Part shown: positions 33,246 to 44,846 of the stretch, one piece after another
How positions within the stretch are numbered: position 1 is the stretch's first letter
Layout of the letters: every line of letters starts with the position of its first letter
Origin: Paralichthys olivaceus
Lineage: Eukaryota; Chordata; Actinopteri; Pleuronectiformes; Paralichthyidae
Direction of reading: 5' to 3'
NCBI RefSeq assembly: GCF_024713975.1
Contig: NC_091112.1
Span: 5,273,001-5,337,000 of the forward strand
Length of the DNA stretch: 64,000 nt
The notes under the pieces: model-generated
The model's database searches: none
Told to the model about the DNA's origin: nothing
What the model saw: only the letters and a program-made list of their open reading frames with translations
Translations under genes and position numbers: made by a program

Positions 33246-35559
33246 AAGCCGGAAACGAACTTGAGCTCTGCTGCTGTGGAATTAGACTGATCGGTCCCGG
33301 GTCTGACGTCCTATTGGCCGGACCTGAACGAGCATGAACTCCTTTTAACCACGTACACGTTTTCTTTCTTTTATTGAAATTTCAGGGTATTCTATTGTTG
33401 TTTTTTTAAATATTGTCACCTTCTTTACATTTTATAGTTTCCATCTTGGTGCTGACTGAGATTATCGAGGTGTAGCTCAAAAGAACCAACTTGAAAAGGA
33501 GCACTTAATAAGAGTTTGTGAGAGAGTTCCGCCTTCTCTCGAGTCTATGTTCCTGCATCATTTCCTGCTTCCAATACTAAATGGGAACTGAAGTACAGAT
33601 GGTTTTTTGCACGGAGCAGCACTGTTAAGGTCACCTGTTTATTTTTTCATCTCTGTGATCCTGTTCTGTTTTTTTCTGTATTTCTCTTGATGCAATAGTC
33701 TATAGCTGAATGCTGCGGATCATGTTGCCTTAGAACAGTGCATTAGTGAACGGTGGCATCTATTGTTTTTAAAGAAATGTTATTTTTGCCTTAATGTGAC
33801 AGTCAGGGTGAGACAGGATCACACCAGTTCATATTATTTAAAATCCCAAGTCCCATTGAAATAAATGGGAAAGTAGTCTTGACCTTTAGTGGATTTGTTC
33901 AGGTGATCTTTGTCAATTTATGAAGTTTTCTCTTTTGATTTACTTTGTGGAGTTTTTGTTGGAAGTAAACCTCCGAGAAAGTTACAACAAATCACATGTA
34001 AGAGCAATATGAGTATGTTTTTAAACCAAGTGCTGTCAGAGGCTGTAGTAGAGAAGCAGTGGTCTCACAGTGGCCAGTTAAACTCATAATCCTTAAGATT
34101 TCAGTCCTGGTTGATTTGGCCACGACCTGCTAGATTATTTACATTGCAACCAATCAAACTCATGCTGCTTTAATTAAGAAGTCGGGCAATAATCAGTAGC
34201 TTTACATGATCATTATTAAATTAGATCTGATTCATGCTGCACGAGTTGTTTACCGCTGTAGATTGTTTATAAAGATGAACGACGAGTGTCCACTTCTTCC
34301 TGCTATCCAGAAATGAAGCTAAAATATCTCGGATATAAACGGAAAATGTATTTGGTCCATGTCCCATCCACAAACATGGAGAAGGGTGCAAGTGGTCTTA
34401 CTTAGTCCATGCTGCATGCTTGCCAGTGACAACTCTAGCGACAAATTCATTGTTTCCTTTGATTTCTTCAAAGTCAAAGCGTGTTTGCAAGTTGAGTGCT
34501 CTTAATGTGAAGAGTAAAGGAAAAGTGTGTCAGTTAACACTAAATCAACACTAATTCAGCACAGAGTTTAATGGGTTTCCAGAAATTAGTCAGAAGAAAA
34601 TGTGAAGTGAGTGACCTTTGTCTTATTTAGTTTTTTTCCATACATGAACTTTTCCACCTTAGCCAAGCGTAAAAAACATTTAATTCAAGTTGCTCGTAAA
34701 ATTACTATTAAATCAATTCAGGAAAAACTTAAGCGTTCCAACTTTAAAATCTGAGACATTGCAGGTGAAGTTTCTGTGGAACGAGCCGTTTTAAACTCCC
34801 ATCAGGCAGTTTGACCTTTTGATTATTTGACACGTCTGTGCAGTAAATGTAGACGACCTCTTCGTTTTGATCATCATCACAGTCACCAGCTTAGATGGAA
34901 AAGTCAGGGAATAAATAAAGACATCGCTCTCTGAATGCACTGACCCTAAGTGTAATTGACACCCTCTCATTTGATGGAATCAGTTTATGGATAATCCAGT
35001 TTGTCATACTTGGTAGATGTGAGCCTGACTGATGGCAGTGGTGAAGCCTTACAGGATCAAATTTAGGGGCGAGTGGAAAATGTTTGCCTGAAAGACTGAG
35101 TTACCATTTTATTTGTCACAGCTGCGGACATTGCCGGGCCACCCAGTGTGATGAGGAGAATATCACGTGCACAGGAAATGCTCCACTTCCTAACATTTAG
35201 CACAAAAAAGAAGGCCTTTGCCCAGATGTGTCTGAAAGCCTTACTACTTCCTGTTTAATAGATGATGAGCAGAATCATGAGAACATAAACCTACATGTTG
35301 CCAAATTGAACCCCTTGATAAACGGAGGCAGTGAAGTGACCATTTGAAGTGTAGAGCATGCATTGTCAGGAGTGATGTTTTCTTAGATTTCTAAATCACT
35401 TGAGTTTTTTAATAAATGTAAAAAAGTTGCTACACGGTTCACACACAGTAAACCAGCGTTCAACTGTTTCCTGTTCTGTGTCGTCAGGTTCAAAATACTG
35501 AGGACCACATTTTGTTTTGGTTTGTTAATTTTGACTGTGGTATGTTTAAATGGGAATGA
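33246..35559 (+). other. zdhhc3 3' UTR (about 2.3 kb)
   Basis: No other gene or canonical AATAAA that is better placed was noticed before 35560. The sequence is AT-rich and without repeats I recognise. Confidence 0.5.
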
Positions 35560-35565
35560 AATAAA
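35560..35565 (+). terminator. Poly(A) signal AATAAA of zdhhc3
   Basis: GAAATAAAACTATGTGACTG context; it fits the end of a long 3' UTR. The convergent tmem42 signal is about 330 bases further on. Confidence 0.55.
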
Positions 35566-35892
35566 ACTATGTGACTGCTTTATAGTTTTAGTGATAGTTG
35601 ATTGACTCTTATCACTTTGCTTTGGTTGATCATTTCTTGATACTAAAATGTCTGAAACAGAAAAACTAAAAATTGTAAGGAAACCTCTCTTTCTTTAAAC
35701 ATCACTGTGTTTGATCGCAAAGACAAGACAATGAGCTTAATGGGTTCACTTCCTCTTTGCTGCAGGAAAACCACAGACATTCACATCTAATTGTATTTAT
35801 ATGGATGAAGAGTAGCTGCTCTGTGCGGCGCCATCTTCTAAAAGCCAACGCTTGAGTGACGGAAACAGGAAACTTGTTTGTATGATAAGATG

Positions 35893-35898
35893 TTTATT
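35893..35898 (-). terminator. Candidate poly(A) signal of tmem42
   Basis: Minus-strand AATAAA, the most obvious signal between here and the tmem42 stop at 38780. It implies a 2.9 kb 3' UTR convergent with zdhhc3. Weak: no other support. Confidence 0.35.
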
Positions 35899-36484
35899 TA
35901 ATAATTTAACAGTGTTTCCTCTCTCGGCCGGAGACGACAATTCAAGCATCATCCATTAAGTGTCAACAGAATATATTTACACTTTTACAAACATCTGTAA
36001 AACCCATTGTCAGGTTTACATCAGAGCAATCAGTCTCTCCCTCTTATGTATGTTCATATGGAGAGAACCACCAAAGAAGAGCTTCACTTTAAATTCTAAA
36101 CATCAGGACTGAACTCTGCTGTCAACAGAACGACTTCATATACTTCAAATCTTAATTGATTCGAGGTTTCTGATGCATTTACTTGTTTTCTTGCAGTGCA
36201 GCACATGAACTTGTCAGTACACTTTTATAATCTCCGTACGATCATCGACAGTCTATGTGCACATGGACATAAATACATCTCACTCAGGGCCATGCCTCTG
36301 TCACAGGGCTTTAAATGTGGCTACTGCAAAGCTCTGATTGGTTATAATACACAGAGTGGGTTCACAGGTCGATGGTTCCCCTCAGGTCACATCATGTCAT
36401 GCCGTTTGGGTAAAGAAAAAGCCAGGCACCATAGCATTTTCAAAATAAAAGCATAAATTACAGATTAAAGGTACCGTATGTTAA

Positions 36485-36832
36485 CAGAGTTGTTGGACAT
36501 TTTGGGAAAATGTGCTTGTATTCGTTTTTATTGCCACAATTTAGATGATTAAACTCTTGTGAAGACATCGCAAGGATTATTTTATATTTAATTTCTGCCA
36601 ATCGATCCCTTTCCCCGTGAATCTTACACACTAGAGCTTCTAATGATGCCCCTTGCAAGGTTTTGTTATCTTTGCACAGACTAGGCTACCTGTTCCCTCT
36701 GTTTCTAGTCTTTATGCTGAGCTAGGCTAATTGAGGTCTGGCTCCAGCTACAGACACAAGAGTGGTATCAATATTCTTATCAAACTCAAAAAAAGCAAAT
36801 AAGCAGAATTTCCCAATTTGTCTGACAACTCT
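36485..36832 (-). mobile_element. Full-length MITE with TTAA flanks, GACATTTTGGGAAA family
   Basis: Left end GAGTTGTTGGACATTTTGGG and right end, read inward, GAGTTGTCAGACAAATTGGG. TTAA stands on both sides (36481-36484 and 36833-36836). The right half, read on minus, contains the CATAAAGACTAGAAACAG block shared with the copy at 17455. About 348 bases, no ORF. A TTAA target would point to piggyBac-type mobilisation; a chance TTAA cannot be excluded in AT-rich DNA. Confidence 0.65.
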
Positions 36833-38159
36833 TTAAGTAACTCAACACCCCCAGGATCCCGAAACATGGAGGCACAAAGGACGGCTGAAAAATCCTGCAT
36901 GGTGAGTAAACAGCCCTGCTACAAACACCACTCAGCTGATCCTTAGTATGAGATATAGTCACATTGTCACTGCAGTCACATTAATAGGGATGCATGTAAA
37001 TCTCATGATACAATTCCTACACAGCAGCAGTTGGAAGGACGTGGGATATAAATGTTTGTGCGACGCTGCTGTGGGATATTACAGCCAGGTACGATAGCTA
37101 CCATTATGCAGTTATATTATGATATGTATCCAATCAACAGCAAAGTGTGATTTTCAAAACGTCATTCAATGAGGCAGCCTCAGATGTCATGCGAACACAA
37201 ACATCCGTCTTGTAGCTTGTATTGCCATTTTCCATGTTCTATTATTAATGCTCAAAGCTTCTTCACTTACACACGTCACAGTGTCATGAGATTTAAAAGA
37301 AAGGATGTTATTACACTCTTGCAGAAAACTCTAGGGATGAAGAGGGAATCAAGGATCCTAATAAACCCACAAAGATGACGAGCTATGGATTGGTATTTCC
37401 AACGTGCAACAGAATAATACGAGATTGCAAATGCAGGATATACAAATCTTAAGCAGCCAAATAGTCCAGTGTGATGTCTCTGACGCTTGAGAGACAGTTT
37501 GGCCTCCTGAGTCACGAGATAAATAAAACGGTGCAGTTCACAAAGGACGTCCCTCCGACGTGAAAATGACGCCGCAGGTTGCTTTGGTGTGATTTGTCAC
37601 GAGTGCAGGCCTCGCGTAGAAGCATGCACTCGTCCGTCATGAAATAATAGACGAGCCGCTTCTGGATCAAAACACGTGTCATGCTCATATCTTGAGGTTA
37701 ATATTCAAGCTGCCAAAGTAAAAGTAAAAGAAAGACCCTGGTGCTGGGTGAAACCGTCACACCAGGGACGAGCCTTTCAGCGCTACATTAGTGGGATTAT
37801 TACTTGTGGAAATACACCTCGTTAGCTTCGTGTATATAAGAACGCTTTGAGCATGCAGACAATGGAATGTGAGTGTAGGATGTTTACAGTGAGTGTCTTA
37901 GTAACTTAAGGGAATGTACGTTAGGAAAGCTTCTGTGATGTGACAGCTGCAGTATATAATGCACAGTTCGATAGATGGTAACATGCCCTCTGTCAATATG
38001 AGTCCTCAAATTATTTTCAAATTATGTTTTTACTTCCTCCCTGAAATACTAATTATTTTTCCTGCTGAGAGTTAAGTATCAGTACCAGTCTCATGTGTAA
38101 TTACTAAATATGAGACCACAGCCCAGAGCGGCAGGATTAAGGTGCTTTTCCTTATTTGT

Positions 38160-38310
38160 CAACAGGGTGACGCAAAAAGAACTGAAGTGATTTGCACCAA
38201 ACCTGGTGGAAGGATGAGGCAAAGACCAGGAGAGACTCCCAGGCTCCAGAGTGGATCCGGTTAAAGGTTTGGATGCAGAATGTTTTTAATCACGGGCATT
38301 TCTCAAATAA
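38160..38310 (+). repeat. Dispersed repeat fragment (ACTTGGTGGAAGGATG type)
   Basis: GACGCAAAAAGAACTGAAG, then TTGCACCAAACCTGGTGGAA, GGATGAGG and GGATCCGGTTAAAGG follow the order of a very common teleost repeat. Family name not certain. Confidence 0.55.
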
Positions 38311-38779
38311 CAAACCCTCTCTATTCTCAGCAAGAAGACAAACGAAAGTATTTACCAAAATGTAGAATAATTCCTTTTAGTCATTCCCCTTCCTTCACAT
38401 CTGCTGTCTTAGCCCATGAGTTCTGTTGTTGACTAAATAGTTTCCAAAACATAAAATAAAGCTAATGTAATTTTTGCTTTGTTGTAAGTCTCTGGACGAG
38501 GATCATTCAGGGGAAACTGGATGCAGGCGTCTGTTAGCTTGTCTCCACCAGCCACAGTGAGGCTGCAGCGTGGCCCACGGACAGATAGCACCTCCTCTGA
38601 TTTTAGAACAGCTGAGCGAGCACAGCTTCACAAACTGAAGGAAACATAGATTTAGAATCTATTTAAAATCTAAACTTAATCGGACTGATTTTAAAATCGG
38701 AGGAGTTGCCAACTGAAACGCACCATGCTCCACAGCCAGCAGGAGCCAGGCTGAACCGAACTAGTGGAGACCAGACATA

Positions 38780-40789
38780 TTATTCATCCTTCTTGGCGAC
38801 GGCGCTCTGGTGCCCCTCCTGTGGTGAAACCCTCTGCAGTACCAACAGACCAGAGAAGGTAAGAGAGATCCCAACCCACCACAGAGTTATCTGGGCTTCA
38901 CCAAAGATCAGCTGGCCGAGGAAAGCCTGCGGAGGAGAAAGTCGGAGGTAAAATACTTAGCTTAGTGTACAAGTAGTAAATAAGAGGACTTGAGAGGCTG
39001 CTACTTACGGAAGATATGAAGTTGGAGGCGGTGGTGGTCACAGTGGTTTGGGTGGAGGAGGAGGAGTACCTGAGAGCTTTGGCAAGGAAGGTCCACATCA
39101 CAGCGTTACAGGTGAACAGGAGTCCGCCACACAGCAGCCTCAGAGGGATGTGGAGCTGGAAAATACAAACACCCGCTCATACAAAGGTTTTCTGTGTGTT
39201 CATTATTTGACACAAATTGATAAAACACGTTTCCAGTTAAAGGTTCGATGGTATAGAAAAGTAAAGCCAATGCAGGAGTGCCTGAAACCAGTAATCCCTC
39301 GAATTACCAGCAGAGGGCAACTCCAGTAGTTACACGAAAAAAGTTTGTTTCTACTTTATTGTCTCAAACTCTCGTTTCAAGTCTTCTTCAATTCAGCACG
39401 ATGTTCATTTTGTAAATCACGGTCTCATTTAGAGTCAAACAGACGAGGAAGCGTTGTACGCGTCGGGGCGTGGATACCGTGTGATTGACAGCTAGCACTG
39501 TCCAATGGCTGCAGGTTGCAGCTCCTGCTTGATGGTGCGGGACAGACAAATGACAAACTCAAAGACAGAGGGTTGCCACTCGGTTGAAAAAGCAAAGTCG
39601 CTTGGTTTGTCCCTTCTGGGCTGCTCTAGAAACATGGCTGCCCCCACGGAAGAGGACACTGGATATAAACGTCCATTCTAGGACAACAAAACCATGATTC
39701 CCACAGTTTCACGTGATAATTACAATTTAAAAACATCCCTTTTCAAGCCAAGGACACAAGGACGACACTTAAATTGTGCAAATTTCTAAATTACTTGCGA
39801 AAAATCAAATTGTGTTGATAGAAACTGTGCAGAGTGTGAACCTGGGGGGTTGGACGCAGGCAGTTATTTAGTTCTCCTGCAGATTAGAGGTCACTGTTTG
39901 ACGTCTCCAGTGTTTCATGCTTCAGACCGCTGCCTGCGGAGGGTTGTGACATCACTGTGTGCAGAAAGCATGAAGGTCGTTGAGGAAACGTGACCCCCGT
40001 CACCAGCTCCAACACTGGGACCAAGTAACGCGATAACACACACATCACACTGCAATGTCATTCAGCACGAGGACACGGCAGCTGCAGCATGGGGTCTCCT
40101 GCATGACGACTGGTGCTGATGCTGAGGGAGTCAGGGAGGAGATGGAGAGGAGAGGAGGGGGAGAGGAGAGGAGGGGGAGAGGAAATGGAAAGGAGATGGA
40201 GAGTAAAGGAAGGAAAGGAGAGGAGTCAGGGAGGAGGTGGAGAGTATAGGTAAGGAGAGGAGAGTAGGTGGAGAGTAGAGGGGAGGAAGAGGAGTCAGGC
40301 AGGAGGTGGAGAGGAGATGGAGTCAGGGAGGAGGTAGAGAGAGGAGTCAGAGAGGAGGTTGAGAGGAGAAGAGGTGGAGAGAATAGGAGGTGAAGAGGAG
40401 TCAAGGAGGAGGTGGAAAGGAGAGGAGATGGAGTCAGGGAGGAGGTGGAGAGGAGAGGCAGGGATCACCAGCACCTCCCGTCCCAACTTCCTCCAGGAGA
40501 ACCCCCCCCCCCCCCCTTCTCTCGGACACATGCTGCATTATTCACATCACATCACATCCATCCATCCTCATCGCGTGAATAATTCACTGTAACCGCGGCG
40601 GTGCCTCCTCACCCGGTCACAGGTGGTGGTCTCGTCCGCTTGTCTGAATCTCCGCTGCTCTCCCCACGTCCGGAGTCCGGTTTCACACACTCCCTTCAGG
40701 TAGTCCGCTCCCAGGGACAGTTTGGCCGAGGACGACGCCACGGCCCCGAGGAAACCCGCCAGCAGTGCATAGAAAACTCCCGGGAACAT
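38780..40789 (-). CDS. tmem42: Transmembrane protein 42 (3 coding exons)
   Basis: Minus-strand exons 40613-40789, 39009-39155 and 38780-38926, all phase 0, give 156 aa (159 in human as recalled). Exon 1: MFPGVFYALLAGFLGAVASS, then SAKLSLGADYLKGVCE. Exon 2: LLCGGLLFTCNAVMWTFLAKAL and the conserved SSSTQTTVTTTASNFISS. Exon 3: AFLGQLIFGEAQITLWWVGI, then LTFSGLLVLQR and a short hydrophilic tail ending KKDE. Four hydrophobic segments match the EamA/DMT transporter-like half fold of TMEM42, whose substrate is unknown. The exon 1 N-terminus is shorter than in human; the ATG at 40789 aligns with the conserved FWGVFNCL region. A ZNF143-type site lies about 240 bases upstream. Intron 1 carries a long polypurine tract. 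Confidence 0.92.
40121..40458. repeat. Polypurine (GGAGAGGA) tract in tmem42 intron 1
   Basis: About 340 bases of almost pure A/G on plus, with recurring GGAGTCAGGGAGGAGGTGGA words of varying spacing. It can adopt triplex or slipped structures. On the transcribed strand of tmem42 it is a polypyrimidine tract. A C-run follows at 40502-40516. Confidence 0.85.
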
Positions 40790-41000
40790 GACGAGGATGA
40801 TGGCGGCGGCCGAGGCTCATTATTCTCGAACAAACCTCCACATCTCTGCCGCTGGTCCGGATCGAGCTGCCCGCATCGTGCTGCGTGTGAGTCCGTGTGT
40901 GGGTCCGTGTGTCACCGAGCACGCTGTCCTGCACTTTCTACCCACAACCGTCCGGTGGCGATCACACAACACATGTTCAACCCGGAGCAGTGCAGTGGTT
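40590..41000 (-). promoter_or_regulatory. tmem42: tmem42 CpG-rich promoter and exon 1
   Basis: GC- and CpG-rich from exon 1 to about 200 bases upstream of the start codon, in contrast to the AT-rich DNA beyond 41050. There is no TATA box in a convincing position. Confidence 0.5.
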
Positions 41001-41022
41001 GGACCGAACCCCCCCCCCCCCC

Positions 41023-41045
41023 GTGGCATTCTGGGAATTGTAGTT
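41023..41045 (-). promoter_or_regulatory. ZNF143/THAP11-type site upstream of tmem42
   Basis: The minus strand reads AACTACAATTCCCAGAATGC, close to the ACTACAAYTCCCAGNATGC consensus, about 235-255 bases upstream of the tmem42 ATG. Confidence 0.7.
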
Positions 41046-41592
41046 ACAACCTTAGATTAAAATTAAATTACTTAGTAACTGCAACTTATTAATATTATTC
41101 ATAACAACCGAAATATAATAATAACAACAATAATAATAATCATAACACTTTTTAATGACATATTTATTTTTATAACAGTAGTGATAATACTTATATTTAT
41201 TTATTTGTTAAATTAAAATACTACTTGTGCTACTACTGCTGCTCCTACTACTACTAATTATAATAGGAATACATTTTAATTGTGTATTCATTATTATAAT
41301 TGTATATTACTTATGTTATGAATAAAACAAAGTCAATAATTAATAGGCCTAATGCTCAAATAAAACATGTAATAATACCTAGATATACTGATTTAATTAA
41401 TAGATATATAAAAATATAAATATCATTGGTACAGTATTATTGTTTTATATTTGTCGATTATCGTGATTATTACTTTTAAGATACATTCATATTAATTGTT
41501 CGCCATGGGACTTTGACTCATAAATTTAGTATTTTTGTAGTATTATATATTATATATTAATATATTTAGTATATATCCCTAATGCAGTCACC

Positions 41593-41611
41593 TACTCTGG
41601 GAATTGTAGTT
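41593..41611 (-). promoter_or_regulatory. Second ZNF143/THAP11-type site
   Basis: The minus strand reads AACTACAATTCCCAGAGTA, matching the ACTACAATTCCCAG core. It is 570 bases beyond the first, in AT-rich intergenic DNA. Confidence 0.5.
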
Positions 41612-42454
41612 CAATAATTTCACAACCATGGCTAAATAAAAAATAACTTTGATGCAGTAATTATGTGTCTCCAAACATGCTGGAATCATACTTTTCATAC
41701 TGACACTATAATAAAAAGAATAATAAGAATAATAATTATCTTTATTATTCTTATAATTAAAAGAGGGAGTGCAGGTATTCAAAAATAGCCTCCGGTTCCT
41801 CTGTGTCGTGATTCCGGTGGTAGAAGAGGGCAATCAGTGCTAATGTAATGTCCTTGACTGTAGGAATAACTCTATTTATCCAAACGGCTTGAATCTCAGG
41901 GACAGACCTCTGTTCCCTCCAGCATACTGATGAGCTGCATTATAAAGAATCATTATAGCTCACAACGTATAAAGTGAATGCGTGGGAGGTGAGTGTATAG
42001 GCAGTAGATGGTTGCACATGTACATCCACACATGATCCTCATTCTCTCTCCTCTGTGCCCTTTACAGAGAGACGAGCTCGTCAGAGAGGACGAACCAGAA
42101 TATGACTGAATTATTCTTCTCATTAGGGAAGTGAAAGGAGCCATTGTCATGAATGCATGGGCCTGTAGTGGCTGTATTAATCAGGGCGTCACGATAAAGA
42201 GTCATCATCTCTTCATCAGACTCGGCAACTGAACATTTGTTCTGGAAATAATAGGATTGCATGTTATTCATTAATGTAATGTTTGCATTATAATGATAAT
42301 GGGCTGGTGTCACATACCACAACATCTTTTGCTTATGATACTGTTATTTGAAATTCTGAAGATAGGCCTTTACACAAAACTGAAGGGAATATATAAATAC
42401 AAAACAAGCATATGATACAAAATTACCATTAAATCAATGGCAAACAAGAATGGC

Positions 42455-42660
42455 TCATACCTCCGCCAAGGTCGAACAATCCTACTAACAATTGTTTAGT
42501 TCTTACAGTAGGACTATATTTATAAAAGAAGGGGTCTGAAAACCTAAATTATTTATTTATCAAAAAACATTGTTAAAAATAGTGAAACCCTGTATCCGCC
42601 CCGACATCCGCAAATTCACAAAAGAAACAGGTGAAAACACGACTTAAAAACTTTACATTC
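42455..42660. repeat. Dispersed repeat fragment (CATACCTCCGCCAAGGTCGA type)
   Basis: Starts CATACCTCCGCCAAGGTCGA and has TGTATCCGCCCCGACATCCG further on, in the order seen in a common teleost repeat. The middle is diverged. Confidence 0.5.
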
Positions 42661-43169
42661 CAAATTTGGGTTCATTAAAAGTGCTCTGCAATGAAAAAAG
42701 TTTACAAAGGGAAAATAATCTATATTAGGAGACAGCTGCACAACTTCAGGGTCCTGAATTAAAAACAGACGGCAGAATAGAATTCAACCAATGTTATTTT
42801 TAGAACTATTGAGAAGTTCGCTTTTCCTTCTGTGCCTTCTGTCTTCTGAAAGTCTACCTGGCTCTATTTCAGTGAGGAGGATAGACCATCTAAATGCTCC
42901 TGGGAAAAATACATCACACGCTGAAGATGAGCTCATCATTTTCTCCATCAGACTAAATGTAACCAATTTAGTTTTCTTGCCCAGCAGATGTCTCCAGTGT
43001 GCTTTTGTAGAGAGACCCCTCCACATTTACCATAACTTGCTGTACATGTGTAAATTTGAGATTGTCACTGGTGAACATTTTGACCATTGTAATCAATAAA
43101 TTTCCAATTAGTTCATAAAGTGGCGGTTATGGCGTCAGTGCTGCTTTTAATATACCTGCATAAATAAAT

Positions 43170-43650
43170 GTGTCAGATTAATATGAGGTCACTTTGACCT
43201 TCGGAATCTAATCAGTCCATCTTTGAGTGACAGATCATCAAAATTTGAAGAAATTCTGTAAAGGCGACTTGAGACTTAAAGTTCAAGAGGCCAAAAAAAT
43301 GTCTGTGAGGCCACCGTGAGCTTGATCTTTGACCTCTGACCACCCAGATCTAATCAGTTAATTGATGAGTCTAACTAATCGTTTGAGCCAAATTTTAAAA
43401 TGTTCCCTCGAGGTGTTCCTGAGATATCGCCTTCACAAGGCAAAACATTTGTTTTGTGAAGTCACAGCGACCTTGACCCCCAAAATCGAATTATTTCATC
43501 CTTGAGTCCAACTGAAGGTTTGTTACAAATTTGAAGAGATTCCCTCGAAGCTTTCTCAACATATTGCGTTCACAAAAACGGGATGAACGGATGGACAACC
43601 AGAGAAAAATAATGCCCCCGGCCACTAACTGTCCCCCAGTGTGGAGGTGT
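43170..43650. repeat. Dispersed element made of three diverged units of about 120 bases
   Basis: Each unit follows the order 'ACCTTGAC / AATCTAATCAGT / CATCCTTGAGT / AAATTTGAAGAAATTCCCTC / TTCTTGAGATATCGCGTTCAC' with variation. It ends GGATGGACAACCAGAG and ATAATGCCCCCGGCCAC, a tail I recall from teleost intergenic repeats. Confidence 0.7.
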
Positions 43651-44781
43651 AATAGAACACTGTAGAGCCAAATGCTTCTGTGTGTGTGTTTTCCTGTTGT
43701 TTGTGAAAAAAGGATATTAGAGCTGTTGTGACGGAGCAGAGAGTCAGAGGTTGTTGTCTCTGTTACAGTGTCCTCTGTTCTGATCTCTGTGAAACAAGCT
43801 TCAGGGGGGCGACCGCCCTCAGTCCGTCACACAGTCATCGTTCTGTCGGCTTCGACTGAAAAGTCTGAAATCAAACTGAGCCATTAGCTGTTGTTGCCAG
43901 AAGCTCCTCTGACAAACACAAGTGTCAGGATAGAGCACTAATTGGGATCCTCGTGCTGCTGCTCAATAGAGCGATAATTGAGCCCACAGAGCTTCAGTGA
44001 CACTTTTACAGAAGGTCTGTCATTGTCCTTCTGTGTCTCTGTCCACATTTGTGCTTTTGGAGCAGTAAGGTGAATTAATTGGGGAAAAAGATCTAAGGTT
44101 CATTAGTGTAGGAACTTTTACTATGACCTTTAAGTCAGCTACTTAACGAAAAAAGAAAAATTCAGTGGTTTTAAAATGGACCTCTTATATTTGCAGGGTT
44201 TTTCTTTCCATCCATTTACCTAATTATATCTCGACCTGTTCACTTCATCTTGAGATGCATCGAGACTTAGTTCACCACATTTTTTTTGAAAATCACTCAA
44301 CTAATTTCCATAGCATGGAGCAGCTCACGTTGGAGAGGCTGGAGAGGATGTTCAAGGACAATAATTACCTTATCGGTACAAACCTTTTTTTCTCAAACTG
44401 CAATAATCAGGCTTCTTTTGCTAAATTGAGTGTCTAAAACATAAGATAACTTGAATACAATGTTCTTTATCGGTTTATGGACGTACTGGTTCTAATTCTT
44501 CCCTCTTTCTTTCAGGTGTAAAGATACTCTGACCTTCAGGGAGATTCCTGAAAACCGAGGGTTCCCAACACAACAACTCAAAAACTGTAAGAATATACAG
44601 CCTTCATATTCATCTCTGTTCATCACTGAGCTTCATTCTGTAGCTGATCCAATTAATAGTCATGGCGTCATCTTCCAGCTCTGCATGGAAAGAGGCAGCA
44701 CACAGAGAGGTACGGTCAAATGTTCAATTACAGGCCAGGCACACGTCCTTGAACTATAAAATCTCTCGCTCCTGCTATCAG

Positions 44782-44783
<2 letters not shown>

Positions 44784-44843
<60 letters not shown>
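44784..44843. repeat. CA microsatellite, about 30 units
   Basis: Uninterrupted CA dinucleotides. Confidence 0.95.

Positions 44844-44846
<3 letters not shown>

Larger units (their letters stand above)
35900..38779 (-). other. Convergent region / possible tmem42 3' UTR
   Basis: No gene. It contains a TTAA-flanked MITE (36485-36832) and a dispersed repeat fragment (38160-38310). Confidence 0.4.

Noticed and set aside
42784-43099. Open frames on both strands between repeats
   Set aside because: Both about 80-100 codons without recognisable domains, overlapping each other and flanked by repeats.
44165-44520. Possible exon with LVHHIFF and MEQLTLERLERMFKDN
   Set aside because: AG and GT borders exist, but there is no partner exon, no family match and AT-rich context; treated as chance.
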